From Oceanobacillus arenosus (GTDB taxonomy: Bacteria; Bacillota; Bacilli; Bacillales; Amphibacillaceae): DNA of 64,000 bases. Positions within the stretch are counted from its first letter, which is position 1. Every line of letters begins with the position of its first letter. This document shows positions 9,083 through 18,621 of the stretch, one piece after another. Made by a program: the position numbers and the translations under genes. The notes beneath the pieces were generated by a model that ran no database searches, had not been told where the DNA came from, and was given only the letters and a program-made list of their open reading frames with translations. The stretch lies in contig NZ_PIOC01000010.1 in assembly GCF_003369575.1 (NCBI RefSeq), positions 337,317 through 401,316 on the forward strand, in the 5' to 3' direction.

Positions 9083-10456
9083 TCAACCAATAGCAGTTTC
9101 TTCTGCTTTATTATTGTCAACCAATGCATATTTCTCCCACTTCTTACTCCGCCACCTGAAGAACATGATAACCGCCCGCGTCCATTCGTCTGCAGCAATT
9201 GCCAGCCAAATACCAGCAAGCCCCAGATCTAAATAGAAAATAAGGAAATATCCAAGTGGCAGACTCATCGCCACCATTGAGAATGCGCCAATTAATACTG
9301 GGAACTTCGCATCACCTGCAGCCCGCAGTGAGTTAATTAAGACGATATTAATTGTTCTGCCTGTCTCTAGTAGAAAACTAAGTAATAAAACGTCTGCACC
9401 TAATTTAACGATTTCTGGATTATCCGTGAATAATTCCAATATGGGTACCCTGAAGAGCACAACAAGGATAACGACAACCAATGTCGCACCGCTTGCCCAG
9501 CGAACACTTCTCCAAACGCTGCCATATGCTTCAGAGCTGCGATTTGCACCTACTAATCTACCAACAATAATCGCCGTACCCAACCCAATCGCCAGTGCGA
9601 AGAGATAGATAAACATCGAAATGTTCGTTGCATATTGCCGTGCCGCTAAAGAACTTGGACCAAGGAAGGTCGCATAGTAGAGAAAAACAATTTGGCAGGA
9701 TTGGTACATTACTTGCTCAAAAGCAGATGGAATCCCAATCTTGAGGATCTTATTAATATAATCCTTTGATAATGAAAAATAATAGTTTAGCTTTACTTTT
9801 ACCTCTGAAATTTTATAAAAGAGCCAGAAGAACACGAGTAGTGCAAGAAAGCGACTAAAAATTGTAGAAATTGCAGCACCTTCGACTCCAAGTTCTGGAA
9901 ACCCAAAATTACCAAAGATAAGTAAATAGTTTCCGCCTACATGGATAATGTTCATACCGAGGGATACGAACATCGTAGCTTGAGTAAATCCGTGTACACG
10001 GATAATTGCCGATAACGAGTTGATTAATGCCTGTAAGAATATTGCTCCACCAACAATCCCTAAATAGCTTTTCGCATATTCAAACACATTTCCTTGTAAA
10101 TTAAGAGCTTGAAGCATATAACTGCCGAATAAAAGAAAAATGATACTAATTATTATTCCGATTACTAGATTTAACGTAATTGCGGTTGCTGCAATTTTGG
10201 AAACATCTTTAAACCTTCTAGAGCCAATATATTGTGCTACAACGATGGAAGCTCCACTGCCAATAACCTGTAAAATTAATATGGCGATTTGCAGAAATTG
10301 ATTGGAAGCACCAACACCAGAAACCGCATCATCGGAAACAGCGCTAAGCATGAATGTATCCGCAAGCCCCATCAGCATAAATAAAAAAATCTCAATGAAG
10401 ATTGGCCATGTAAGGATAAATAAGTTTAAATCTTTCTTTGTATTATTTGTTGTCAA
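9083..10456 (-). CDS. MATE family efflux transporter
   Basis: A 457-residue membrane protein with twelve predicted hydrophobic segments arranged as two six-helix halves, as in multidrug and toxic compound extrusion pumps. Typical segments include LADTFMLSAVSDDAVSGVGAS near the N-terminus and the matching GLGTAIIVGRLVGANRS in the second half. It exchanges Na+ or H+ for cationic compounds; the substrate is unknown. Start is TTG at 10456 with AGAAGGTGA upstream. Monocistronic. Confidence 0.9.
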   Translation of the reverse strand: MTTNNTKKDLNLFILTWPIFIEIFLFMLMGLADTFMLSAVSDDAVSGVGASNQFLQIAILILQVIGSGASIVVAQYIGSRRFKDVSKIAATAITLNLVIGIIISIIFLLFGSYMLQALNLQGNVFEYAKSYLGIVGGAIFLQALINSLSAIIRVHGFTQATMFVSLGMNIIHVGGNYLLIFGNFGFPELGVEGAAISTIFSRFLALLVFFWLFYKISEVKVKLNYYFSLSKDYINKILKIGIPSAFEQVMYQSCQIVFLYYATFLGPSSLAARQYATNISMFIYLFALAIGLGTAIIVGRLVGANRSSEAYGSVWRSVRWASGATLVVVILVVLFRVPILELFTDNPEIVKLGADVLLLSFLLETGRTINIVLINSLRAAGDAKFPVLIGAFSMVAMSLPLGYFLIFYLDLGLAGIWLAIAADEWTRAVIMFFRWRSKKWEKYALVDNNKAEETAIG

Positions 10457-10592
10457 AAATTCACCTTCTCAACGATATTCGGTTATATTCAGATTGTATC
10501 TTACCATCTTTTGACTAATATGGATATACATAATCGATTGAAAATTATTTAATATTGAAAGCGCTGTTATTGAATTTGGAATAAAATGATAA
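10457..10592. other. Intergenic region before the PfoR promoter
   Basis: Divergent region between the MATE gene and the PfoR-like gene. No gene or clear palindrome was recognised in this part. Confidence 0.4.
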
Positions 10593-10621
10593 TTGACACT
10601 ATATGAAATTTGCTCTATTAT
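10593..10621 (+). promoter_or_regulatory. Sigma-A promoter, TTGACA-17-TATTAT
   Basis: Consensus -35 TTGACA at 10593-10598, a 17-base spacer and TATTAT at 10616-10621. The next gene starts 264 bases later, so its transcript would have a long untranslated leader. A second -10-like TATAAT lies at 10791-10796 with a poor -35. Confidence 0.65.
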
Positions 10622-10884
10622 TATGGCAATACATTCAGTAAAGAGGGAAGAGCAACAAGGGGTATAATAAATTTCCTGATCTGAATAATCAGATTATTAT
10701 TAACTTATTATGCTATGAACTGAGATATTTTCTATTCAAATGAATTTATACTGAGCCCTCATTGCGTTCATTAAAAAAGAGGCGTTCAAGTATAATGAAG
10801 TTTAGCGCCATCCATCAAGGAAGGCTTTTTATTTCTTTATAATAGACAGAAAAATATTATTCTTATAACAGTGGAGGAAAGATA

Positions 10885-11913
10885 ATGAAACAATCAACGA
10901 AGAGATACATAATCGATCGAATGCATAAAGCGTCAATAGGACTAGCTAACGCAGTACTAGTAACATTAGGCATTGGTCTTCTAATCGAGACATTTTCTAC
11001 TTTTACTGGCTGGGAAGGATTTGCAACAGTTGGTTTGGCGGCACAATTAATGCTGGCGCCAGCTATTGGTGCAGGAATGGCATATCAGCTCGGAGGAAAT
11101 ACGCTCGTTATTTTCAGTGCAATGGCCGCGAGTACAGTTGGTGCGAATGCCTTAACAATGAATGCAGAAGGGGCGATGGTACTTACAACGGGACAACCTA
11201 TAAGTGCGGTATTAGCGGCAATTATTGCGATTTGGGTTGGAAAGCGTGTTACAGGGAAAACCAAACTGGATATGCTCGCTATCCCGTTTTCTGCAATTTT
11301 AGTCGGCGGAGTTGCAGGAGTAGGCCTAGCAGCTGTTACAACACCTTTATTAGAATCATTAAGTGCGTTAATTGCCAATTCTGTTTCCGGATCACCTTTA
11401 ATCGGTTCAATCGTGATTGCACTTATTTGGAGTATCTTCCTTATGTCACCTGCATCATCAGCAGCAATCGCAATTGCGCTTCAGCTTGATCCTGTCTCAA
11501 GTGCTGCGGCATTAATCGGTTGTACAGCACAGTTTGCTGGCTGGACGGCAATGTCGTTTAGACAGAATGATTTAGGAGCAAATATTGCGCAGTCATTTTT
11601 AACGCCTAAAGTACAAGTACCGAACCTGGTAAAAAATCCGCAACTGGTTGTGGGACCATTCTTATCTTCAGTGATTTGTGCACCAATTGCAATTTTAGTA
11701 TTTGATTTTGAGGTTCCATACCAGCTTGCCGGACTTGGGCTAAACTCATTTATCGCACCATTAAATATTCTTGCAAACCAAGGTGTTGGTGTATTAATTA
11801 TGTATCTTGTTATTGGTGTTGTTCTTCCGGCGATTATCTCTGTTGTTGTGTACCATTCCTTCATTACAAAGGGCTGGGCTAAAACTGGCGATTTACGAAT
11901 GGAAGTACAATAA
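10885..11913 (+). CDS. PfoR-like membrane protein, PTS EIIC-2 family
   Basis: A 342-residue polytopic membrane protein with eight to ten hydrophobic stretches, rich in glycine and alanine. It matches the PTS_EIIC_2/PfoR family (COG3641), once described as a perfringolysin regulator and now regarded as a permease-like domain related to phosphotransferase system IIC proteins. No IIA or IIB partner is encoded nearby. Recognisable stretches are GWEGFATVGLAAQLMLAPAIG and LIGCTAQFAGWTAMSFRQND. The ATG has GGAGGAAAG 5 bases upstream. The gene stands alone between a long leader and a strong terminator. Confidence 0.8.
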   Translation: MKQSTKRYIIDRMHKASIGLANAVLVTLGIGLLIETFSTFTGWEGFATVGLAAQLMLAPAIGAGMAYQLGGNTLVIFSAMAASTVGANALTMNAEGAMVLTTGQPISAVLAAIIAIWVGKRVTGKTKLDMLAIPFSAILVGGVAGVGLAAVTTPLLESLSALIANSVSGSPLIGSIVIALIWSIFLMSPASSAAIAIALQLDPVSSAAALIGCTAQFAGWTAMSFRQNDLGANIAQSFLTPKVQVPNLVKNPQLVVGPFLSSVICAPIAILVFDFEVPYQLAGLGLNSFIAPLNILANQGVGVLIMYLVIGVVLPAIISVVVYHSFITKGWAKTGDLRMEVQ

Positions 11914-11968
11914 GGACGGAATTTTAACAATAGTATAGAATGCTTTGTTAATCCATGTAATTCAAAAT

Positions 11969-12018
11969 AAAGCTTGCTGAAAAATTCTACTTAACTGGAG
12001 TTTTTCAGCAAGCTTTTT
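11969..12018 (+). terminator. Intrinsic terminator after the PfoR-like gene
   Basis: A perfect 16-bp stem (11969-11984 with 12001-12016) followed by T residues. Confidence 0.88.
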
Positions 12019-12122
12019 GCATTGTTAGGAAATCAGAATTTAATTCTTTTTGAAAATAATCACTGCATGTTTTGCATTGCATTGTAAATAATAAAGGAAA
12101 TTATCTAGAACAGGGTGAGACC

Positions 12123-12944
12123 ATGGAGCAAATGCCGTTAGCAAAAGAAATGATTACAATCGGAAATGTTAAGATTTATTGTGAATACGTAATGAACGGC
12201 AAACCACCAATCGTATTAATTCATGGATTTGTCTCGTCAACCTACACTTTTTATCGGCTCATTCGACTATTAGAAAAACATTATTCGATCATCGCAATTG
12301 ATCTGCCAGGATTTGGAAGAAGTGAAAAATCAACTGCCTTTATCTATTCCTATTCGAATTATGCAGCGATCGTTGCAGAATGTATTCAGTATTTTAAACT
12401 GGATGAGGTTTGTATTATTGGGCATTCGATGGGTGGTCAAATTGCCTTAAACACTGCAAGAATAATTCCAAACAAAATAAAAAAATTAATATTATTATGT
12501 AGTTCCGGTTATTTAAAAAGCGCCAATAGACTGCTAATATATAGCTCCTATCTGCCATTATTTTATCTTGCTGTTGAACTGCATATAAAACGAAAGAATG
12601 TAAAGGAAAACCTGCAAAATGTATTTTATAATCATGCCTTAATAACGGATGATCATATTCGTGAATTTGGCAGACCCTTAAAGGAGAAGAATTTCTATAA
12701 ATCCATGGTTCGATTATTAAGGTATCGCGAAGGTGATTTAACGACAGCACAATTACAAGCGATTAAGACGCCGACATTACTTATTTGGGGGGAAGAGGAT
12801 CGTGTAGTCCCAGTAAATATTGGCAAGCGCTTGGCGAAGGATTTACCAAATGCAAACCTAGTGATTTATAAAGAAACGGGGCATTTAGTATCTGACGAAA
12901 GAACGGCAGAGGTGTATGAACAAATTTTGAGTTATTTCGGATGA
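12123..12944 (+). CDS. Alpha/beta hydrolase
   Basis: A 273-residue alpha/beta-hydrolase-fold protein. The oxyanion segment HGFVSS near residue 34, the nucleophile elbow GHSMGGQ near residue 101, the acid in GEEDRVVP and the catalytic histidine in GHLVSDE are all present, so the enzyme should be active. The substrate is unknown; the layout resembles carboxylesterases and C-C hydrolases. The ATG at 12123 is preferred because GGGTGAG lies just before it. An upstream in-frame ATG at 12072 has no comparable ribosome site and would add 17 residues unlike the family. Confidence 0.88.
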   Translation: MEQMPLAKEMITIGNVKIYCEYVMNGKPPIVLIHGFVSSTYTFYRLIRLLEKHYSIIAIDLPGFGRSEKSTAFIYSYSNYAAIVAECIQYFKLDEVCIIGHSMGGQIALNTARIIPNKIKKLILLCSSGYLKSANRLLIYSSYLPLFYLAVELHIKRKNVKENLQNVFYNHALITDDHIREFGRPLKEKNFYKSMVRLLRYREGDLTTAQLQAIKTPTLLIWGEEDRVVPVNIGKRLAKDLPNANLVIYKETGHLVSDERTAEVYEQILSYFG

Positions 12945-13185
12945 TGATACTTTGTTCAAAAATGATAAAAGCAATTGGGGCTGATATAATAGGAATAGAT
13001 ATAAGAGTATAACTCTTCAGTAATCAGTGAAATGGTACTAAGAGGTTTTAATAAGCTCTGTACTACTAATCAATTGTAAGAGTTCAAATTAAATAGAGGG
13101 GAAATTATTCATGTGAAATTAATCACAAGTACATTTGTTACATTATATCATATATGGGCAAAATGACTGAAAGGAGTGTTTGAAT

Positions 13186-15033
13186 ATGAAAGAAGTAAAG
13201 TCGCCAAAGAGGCCGATGATCTTTTATTACTTCGTTGCTTTAATTTTTATCTTAGCAATCAATGCGATTATCGTCCCGTTTATTCAACAACAACAGATAG
13301 AAAAGGTTGATTATGGTACATTTTTGACGATGATTGATCAGGGAGAAATTGATCAAGTAGAGATTAAGGAGACCTATATATCGTTTACTACTAAAGAGGA
13401 GGGTGCTCCAATATATGAAACAGGAAGAGTGGAGGATTATGAGTTAGTTGACCGTCTTTATAATGCGGATGTTGAATTTACTCAGGAAATACCGAAGCAA
13501 ACTTCTCCATTAATGAGTTTCTTCTTATTTTGGATCCTACCGATTATTATCTTTATCGTGATCGGGCAAATGCTGATGCGTAATCTACAGAAGAAAATGG
13601 GTGGTGGCGGAAATGCCATGACATTTGGTAAGAGCAAATCTAAGATTTATGTGGAAGCAGAATCAGGTGTAACATTTGCGGATGTAGCTGGACAAGATGA
13701 GGCGAAGGAAGCGTTGACAGAAATCGTTGACTTTCTCCACAGCCCTGACAGATATAGGAAAATAGGAGCAAAGCTGCCAAAGGGTGCATTATTAGTTGGT
13801 CCTCCAGGTACAGGGAAAACTTTACTTGCCAGAGCAGTTGCTGGGGAAGCAAAGGTACCGTTTTTCTCCATTTCTGGTTCTGAATTCGTGGAAATGTTTG
13901 TTGGGATGGGTGCTTCGAGAGTTCGTGATTTGTTCAAGCAGGCACAGGAGAAAGCACCATGTATTGTCTTTATTGATGAAATTGACGCAATCGGTAAGAG
14001 GCGTGATAGTTCTGGGATGCAAGGAAATGATGAAAGAGAACAAACGCTTAACCAGCTCTTAACCGAGATGGATGGCTTTGACAGCAGTAAAGGGGTCATT
14101 ATCCTCGGTGCAACTAACCGTCCAGAGGTATTGGATAAGGCATTGCTTCGTCCAGGACGATTTGACAGAAGAATTCCAGCAGAGCTTCCTGACTTAAAGG
14201 GTCGTGAAGAGATTCTGAAAGTACATTCAAAGAATTTACTAATTGATACAGAAATCGATTTCAATGCAATTGCAAGAGCAACTGCAGGCGCATCTGGTGC
14301 AGAGCTCGCGAATATTGCCAATGAAGCAGCATTACGTGCTGTAAGATTTAATCGCACGAAAGTAAACCAATCGGATTTTGAAGAATCAGTAGAAACGATT
14401 ATTGCTGGTTACCAACGAAAGGGTGCTGTTATCTCGACACATGAGAAACTAATTATTTCCTATCATGAAATTGGCCATGCACTTGTTGCCGCAAAACAGA
14501 AGAATTCAGCACCAGTGCATAAGATAACGATTATCCCTAGAACGTCGGGTGCACTTGGTTACACAATGCAGGTGGAAGAAGGGGAGAAGGTACTCTATTC
14601 GAAAGAAGATCTGTTTAATAAGATTGTTACACTTACAGGTGGTCGTGCAGCAGAAGAAATCATCTTTAAGTCGATTACAACAGGCGCATCGAATGATATT
14701 GAACAGGCGACTAAACTTGCAAGAGGAATGATTACGCGTTATGGGATGAGCGATAATTTCGATATGATGGGCCTTGAAACGGTAGCAAATCCTTATTTAG
14801 GCGGGGATACATCGTTAACAGCTTCCGCTGAAACATCTGCAAAAGTAGATGAAGAGGTGCGTAGTCTAATTCACGAAGCACATCAAAAAGCGCTGGACAT
14901 TCTTAATGGAAATATCGACAAACTACATGAACTATCGAAATATTTACTGGAGCATGAGACGATTACAGGGGAAGAATTTATGCAGATCCTGGAAAGCAAA
15001 GAAATCAAAACCTTTACGAATGATGAAATTTAG
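13186..15033 (+). CDS. ftsH: FtsH-like ATP-dependent zinc metalloprotease
   Basis: A 615-residue membrane AAA+ protease. Two transmembrane helices flank a short external domain (about residues 13-33 and 107-127). The AAA module has Walker A GPPGTGKT and Walker B IVFIDEIDAIG plus the arginine-finger segment RPGRFDRRI. The peptidase domain has the zinc site HEIGH (canonical FtsH has HEAGH) and the third ligand in GASNDIEQAT. It would degrade membrane and regulatory proteins. It lacks the usual chromosomal neighbours of Bacillus ftsH (tilS, hpt, coaX), so it may be a second copy. AAGGAGTG precedes the ATG at 13186 by 7 bases. Confidence 0.9.
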   Translation: MKEVKSPKRPMIFYYFVALIFILAINAIIVPFIQQQQIEKVDYGTFLTMIDQGEIDQVEIKETYISFTTKEEGAPIYETGRVEDYELVDRLYNADVEFTQEIPKQTSPLMSFFLFWILPIIIFIVIGQMLMRNLQKKMGGGGNAMTFGKSKSKIYVEAESGVTFADVAGQDEAKEALTEIVDFLHSPDRYRKIGAKLPKGALLVGPPGTGKTLLARAVAGEAKVPFFSISGSEFVEMFVGMGASRVRDLFKQAQEKAPCIVFIDEIDAIGKRRDSSGMQGNDEREQTLNQLLTEMDGFDSSKGVIILGATNRPEVLDKALLRPGRFDRRIPAELPDLKGREEILKVHSKNLLIDTEIDFNAIARATAGASGAELANIANEAALRAVRFNRTKVNQSDFEESVETIIAGYQRKGAVISTHEKLIISYHEIGHALVAAKQKNSAPVHKITIIPRTSGALGYTMQVEEGEKVLYSKEDLFNKIVTLTGGRAAEEIIFKSITTGASNDIEQATKLARGMITRYGMSDNFDMMGLETVANPYLGGDTSLTASAETSAKVDEEVRSLIHEAHQKALDILNGNIDKLHELSKYLLEHETITGEEFMQILESKEIKTFTNDEI

Positions 15034-15045
15034 TTGTAAAAAGGC

Positions 15046-15093
15046 AAAAAAGAAGCCCACCATCCTTTAAATATGGAATGTGGCTTCTTTTTG
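15046..15093. terminator. Bidirectional terminator
   Basis: Arms around 15046-15060 and 15079-15092 (AAAAGAAGCC with GGCTTCTTTT) between the converging ftsH-like and chemoreceptor genes. Confidence 0.8.
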
Positions 15094-15096
15094 GTT

Positions 15097-16782
15097 TTAT
15101 TCTACATGAAATTTCTTCGTTATTGCGGATAGGGATTTTGATAGGCCGGTAAGCTTAAGCCCGATTTCATGTGTGTTCTCCATTTGTTTATGTTGATGCT
15201 CACTACTTGCAAGCATTTCTTCCGCACTTGCTAAGGTTTCTTGGGAAATAGATGCGAACTCCTCAGCTGTTACTTCTAAATTAGGAAGAAGCTCACGGAA
15301 ATCATGCAATTCGCCTTGCATGCCTTCTAGTTTTACCGTTACTTCGGTAATCTCCCTCATCAATTCATCAAATGATTCCTTGGATAGATTTGCCATCGAA
15401 ATATTGTTATTGCTTTTCTTGAGCATCTGTTCAAATTCATTTGTTGCATTTGCTGTAATTTCTTCCATATGAGAAATCGAGTTCGTAATATCGTTTGCAG
15501 CAGCCGAGGATTGTTCTGCAAGCTTTCCAACCTCATTTGCAACGACTGAGAACCCTTTTCCAGCATCACCAGCACGTGCTGCTTCGATTGCTGCGTTCAG
15601 TGATAATAACTTCGTTTGTTCTGCTATTCCTTGGATCAATCCAACAAGTTTAGAAATCGACATTGAATAATCATTTACCTGCTTGATTGTCTTCGTTAAG
15701 TGTTTAAAATCCTTTTCAAATGAACGGATTGTTGAGATTAATTCAGAGATACTCTTTTCGCCATCCACAGCAGAATTCCCCATACTATCTGAACTTGTAA
15801 ATACGATGTTCATATTATTCAACATTTTTTCGATACGATGCTTCATCACCATGGAATTATTAACACTATTTTCCGAGCTTGTCGCTGTTTGCTCTGCGCC
15901 AATTTTAACGACATTAATCGATTCAATTAAATCATGACTTGATTGAAGCGCATTGTCTGAGGATTGTTTCAAATCTGTTCCGGTTTGGTCTAACTCAATG
16001 GTCGTACTGTTTAGTTGATTAAGCATTGTTCGCATATGGGTTATCATCGCAGTATAGCTCTTATGGAGCGAAGTGAATTCAGGAATCGTCGTCTTAATCG
16101 ATACGCTCGAATTAAGATTTCCTTCACGTACCTCACGCATTGCTTTACTCAGGCTTGAGAGTGGCTTGGTTAAAGATCTAACAAATATAATAATCAAGAT
16201 AGTAGAGATTATTATACTCACCGCGCCAATTCCAATTGAGAGATATCCCATATCATTGATTGGTCCCATAAATGAATTTGTCGGAACGATTATAGTATAA
16301 ATTCCATTAATCTCCTTCATCTCCTGGAAGGAAATGGAGTAGCTTTTCCCATCTATCGTTTGCAGTGTTTGTCCGTTCTTCGCTTCGGTAATATGTTTTA
16401 CTAAGGAATCTGGTATCTTCGGCAATGTCTTCTCACTTATAGGAAAGGGCGTAACCGAAGAATCCGTAATATAGAAAAAGTCGGATTTCATTCCATCTTT
16501 TTCAAGTTGCTTTTTTTGGGAACGGATATTTGCGTTCAATTGTTGCATGAAATAATCATCTTGTCCAACATATGTAAAATGTAAGCTTTCGGCAATATAA
16601 CCAATTAATTCTGCTTCACGAGCGAGTCTGTCTTCGATTGTCGTCATCGTGATATTCCTTGCTTGTATGTAAGAAGTAGCACCAACAGCAACAACTGCGA
16701 TTACCATCAAGGTTACAAATGGTATCAATAGTCTTTTGCGCAATGATGTCTTCCCTAGTAACCTATTAAAAATAAGCCTCAT
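15097..16782 (-). CDS. Methyl-accepting chemotaxis protein
   Basis: A 561-residue transmembrane chemoreceptor. It has an N-terminal membrane helix (about residues 19-39), an extracellular sensor domain of around 150 residues that looks like a single Cache domain, and a second membrane helix (about 180-202). A HAMP domain and a long cytoplasmic coiled coil follow. The signalling tip [20 protein letters not shown] is intact, so it should couple to CheW and CheA. No chemotaxis genes are adjacent. The ligand is unknown. It shares the terminator at 15046 with the converging ftsH-like gene. Confidence 0.92.
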   Translation of the reverse strand: MRLIFNRLLGKTSLRKRLLIPFVTLMVIAVVAVGATSYIQARNITMTTIEDRLAREAELIGYIAESLHFTYVGQDDYFMQQLNANIRSQKKQLEKDGMKSDFFYITDSSVTPFPISEKTLPKIPDSLVKHITEAKNGQTLQTIDGKSYSISFQEMKEINGIYTIIVPTNSFMGPINDMGYLSIGIGAVSIIISTILIIIFVRSLTKPLSSLSKAMREVREGNLNSSVSIKTTIPEFTSLHKSYTAMITHMRTMLNQLNSTTIELDQTGTDLKQSSDNALQSSHDLIESINVVKIGAEQTATSSENSVNNSMVMKHRIEKMLNNMNIVFTSSDSMGNSAVDGEKSISELISTIRSFEKDFKHLTKTIKQVNDYSMSISKLVGLIQGIAEQTKLLSLNAAIEAARAGDAGKGFSVVANEVGKLAEQSSAAANDITNSISHMEEITANATNEFEQMLKKSNNNISMANLSKESFDELMREITEVTVKLEGMQGELHDFRELLPNLEVTAEEFASISQETLASAEEMLASSEHQHKQMENTHEIGLKLTGLSKSLSAITKKFHVE

Positions 16783-16977
16783 GTTATTAAACTACTCCTT
16801 TATCATATGTATGCATAGGATGCAAATAGTACTTTTGGACTGGTTCTGAATAATTATAGCAGAAAAATATTAATTTATTGTAAAGAAATCATGAATTAGT
16901 AGAGAAATAATCCTAGAATTCGTAAAAAAATGAGGTATACTATTAAAAGTAGGCTTTATTTAATAGGAGGAGCGATT

Positions 16978-17256
16978 ATGACTGCAATAAATAAAGGGGA
17001 AAATAAATTTTACATTGGAGACGATATCCGGAATCCAATCGCAGAAATGACGTTTGTGCAATCAGGAGTAAAAAGAATCGTCATTGATCATACCTATGTA
17101 ACGGAGGAACTCCGTGGTCAGGGAGTAGCAAGTGAATTACTTGAGCAAGTAGTGCTATTCGCTAGAGAAGAAAAGTTGAGAATCCTTCCACTTTGCCCCT
17201 ATGCTAAACATAAGCTAGAAAATAATGAGGCATACTTGGACATACTAAGTGTGTAA
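16978..17256 (+). CDS. Small GNAT-like N-acetyltransferase (YidJ/COG2388 type)
   Basis: A 92-residue minimal acetyltransferase domain. The acetyl-CoA loop ELRGQGVASELLEQVVLFARE and the C-terminal LRILPLCPYAKHKLENN segment match the short GNAT-like family typified by COG2388. The ATG at 16978 has TAGGAGGAG 6 bases before it. An upstream in-frame ATG at 16930 lies in the probable promoter region (TATACT at 16936). It is followed 18 bases later by an excisionase-type HTH gene, so the two are likely cotranscribed. Confidence 0.87.
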   Translation: MTAINKGENKFYIGDDIRNPIAEMTFVQSGVKRIVIDHTYVTEELRGQGVASELLEQVVLFAREEKLRILPLCPYAKHKLENNEAYLDILSV

Positions 17257-17274
17257 GGCGAGAGGTGCGATGTG

Positions 17275-17505
17275 ATGTACCTAACGATCAAGGAAACTGC
17301 CGAGTATTTATCAACGAGTGTAGAGAAAGTAACTTCATTAGTAATGGAAGGAAAAATTCGAGCCGTTCATGACGGAACGGATTACCTTATATATAAAGAA
17401 CAATTTACCACTCATTTTGAGCAGGTTGAAAAATACCAACGGATGCTTCAAGACTACTTAAATGAGCCGATCCCTGAAGATATTGATGTCAAGGATGAGG
17501 ATTAA
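17275..17505 (+). CDS. Excisionase/MerR-type helix-turn-helix protein
   Basis: A 76-residue protein whose first 50 residues form a winged-helix DNA-binding domain of the excisionase (HTH_17) type: LTIKETAEYLSTSVEKVTSLV followed by GKIRAVHDGTDYLI. A short acidic tail (PEDIDVKDED) follows. No integrase or attachment site is near, so it is more likely a small host regulator than a phage excisionase. Start ATG 17275 lies 7 bases after AGAGGTG; a GTG at 17272 is also possible. Confidence 0.78.
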   Translation: MYLTIKETAEYLSTSVEKVTSLVMEGKIRAVHDGTDYLIYKEQFTTHFEQVEKYQRMLQDYLNEPIPEDIDVKDED

Positions 17506-17601
17506 AATTTGCATATAAATATCATTATCTGTAATGTTAAGCTAAACTACATGTAGAAGTGGTTTATCTTAACTTTTTTTTCAATTAAAAGGAGTATTCA
17601 A

Positions 17602-18498
17602 ATGCCAAATAAATATCGTCACGATGCGAAATCATTCGTATACAAAGTTGAGGAAGAAGCGGAATTATTAGCCTTCCTATTAAAAGTAATGTCTAATCGA
17701 AGCAGGAATTCGGTCAAATCCATCCTTGCACGTGGACAAGTCACTGTGGATGACCATTTAGAAACAAAATATAATTATTCCCTCTATCCAGGGCAAACGG
17801 TCAAAATCCTAAAAAACAAAGCAGCGATTCAAGAAAGTGTCTTAATCGGCATGTCTATTTTGTATGAGGATGATGACATCATCGTAATCAATAAAGAAGC
17901 GGGATTATTATCTATTGCAACCGCAAAGGAAAAGAAATCAACTGCACATCATCAATTGATGGAGTATGTTAAGAAAGAAGATCCAGAGAATCGAATCTTT
18001 GTCGTGCATCGTTTGGACAAGGATACTTCCGGTGTCATGCTATTTGCCAAAAATGAGCAGGCTAAGAAGAACTTACAACATAATTGGAATGACGTGGTCA
18101 AAGAACGTACGTACGTCGCATTAGTTGAAGGAAAGGTTACCGAGGAAAAAGGCTATATGAAGTCATGGCTTAGAGAAAGCAAGACACATCTCGTTTATTC
18201 AAGTCATACTCCAAATGACGGTTTACTTGCTGTTACGCGCTATCGACTAATCCAGGCAAATAAAGATTTTTCATTGCTAGAGCTTCAGCTTGAAACTGGT
18301 AGAAAGAATCAAATCCGCGTGCATATGCAGGATTTAGGACATCCTGTCGTTGGCGATAAGAAATACGGATCAAAGGAAAATCCAATTCGCAGACTTGGAC
18401 TACATGCGAAGGTTTTGGCATTTACTCATCCGACAACAGGAAAAGTATTGTCATTTGAAGCGGAAGTGCCTGAATCGTTTTTTACGAAGTCAAAGTGA
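17602..18498 (+). CDS. RluA-family RNA pseudouridine synthase
   Basis: A 298-residue enzyme converting uridines in rRNA or tRNA to pseudouridine. An N-terminal S4 RNA-binding domain (about residues 14-75) is followed by the catalytic domain, with the active-site motif HRLDKDTSG holding the nucleophilic aspartate near residue 140. The downstream GRKNQIRVHMQDLGHPVVGD motif is the second RluA signature. Which uridine it modifies cannot be told (RluD, YhcT or YjbO type). AAGGAG precedes the ATG. It ends at a strong hairpin. Confidence 0.9.
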   Translation: MPNKYRHDAKSFVYKVEEEAELLAFLLKVMSNRSRNSVKSILARGQVTVDDHLETKYNYSLYPGQTVKILKNKAAIQESVLIGMSILYEDDDIIVINKEAGLLSIATAKEKKSTAHHQLMEYVKKEDPENRIFVVHRLDKDTSGVMLFAKNEQAKKNLQHNWNDVVKERTYVALVEGKVTEEKGYMKSWLRESKTHLVYSSHTPNDGLLAVTRYRLIQANKDFSLLELQLETGRKNQIRVHMQDLGHPVVGDKKYGSKENPIRRLGLHAKVLAFTHPTTGKVLSFEAEVPESFFTKSK

Positions 18499-18520
18499 TC
18501 TAGGGATATGTTTTGAAGGG

Positions 18521-18572
18521 TGGACTGCCCCAATTGTCGGACACAATCTAACAATTGGGGCAGTCCAATTTA
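18521..18572. terminator. Terminator after the pseudouridine synthase gene
   Basis: A perfect 17-bp stem (18521-18537 with 18551-18567) around a 13-base loop. The T-tail is weak, but its position between converging genes supports termination. Confidence 0.75.
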
Positions 18573-18621
18573 ATGTATGAACGCCTGATACTCATAGGAA
18601 TTCCGATCAACATCTCATCGT

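Noticed and set aside
11481..11930. Open frame opposite the PfoR-like gene
   Set aside because: Antisense shadow; no start signal or recognisable family.
13647..14357. Long open frame opposite the FtsH-like gene
   Set aside because: It is antisense to a strongly conserved AAA+ domain, has no ribosome site, and reads like a reflection of that domain's codons.
17275..17505. A phage excisionase marking a prophage
   Set aside because: No integrase, attachment repeats or phage structural genes occur nearby; flanking genes are chromosomal.
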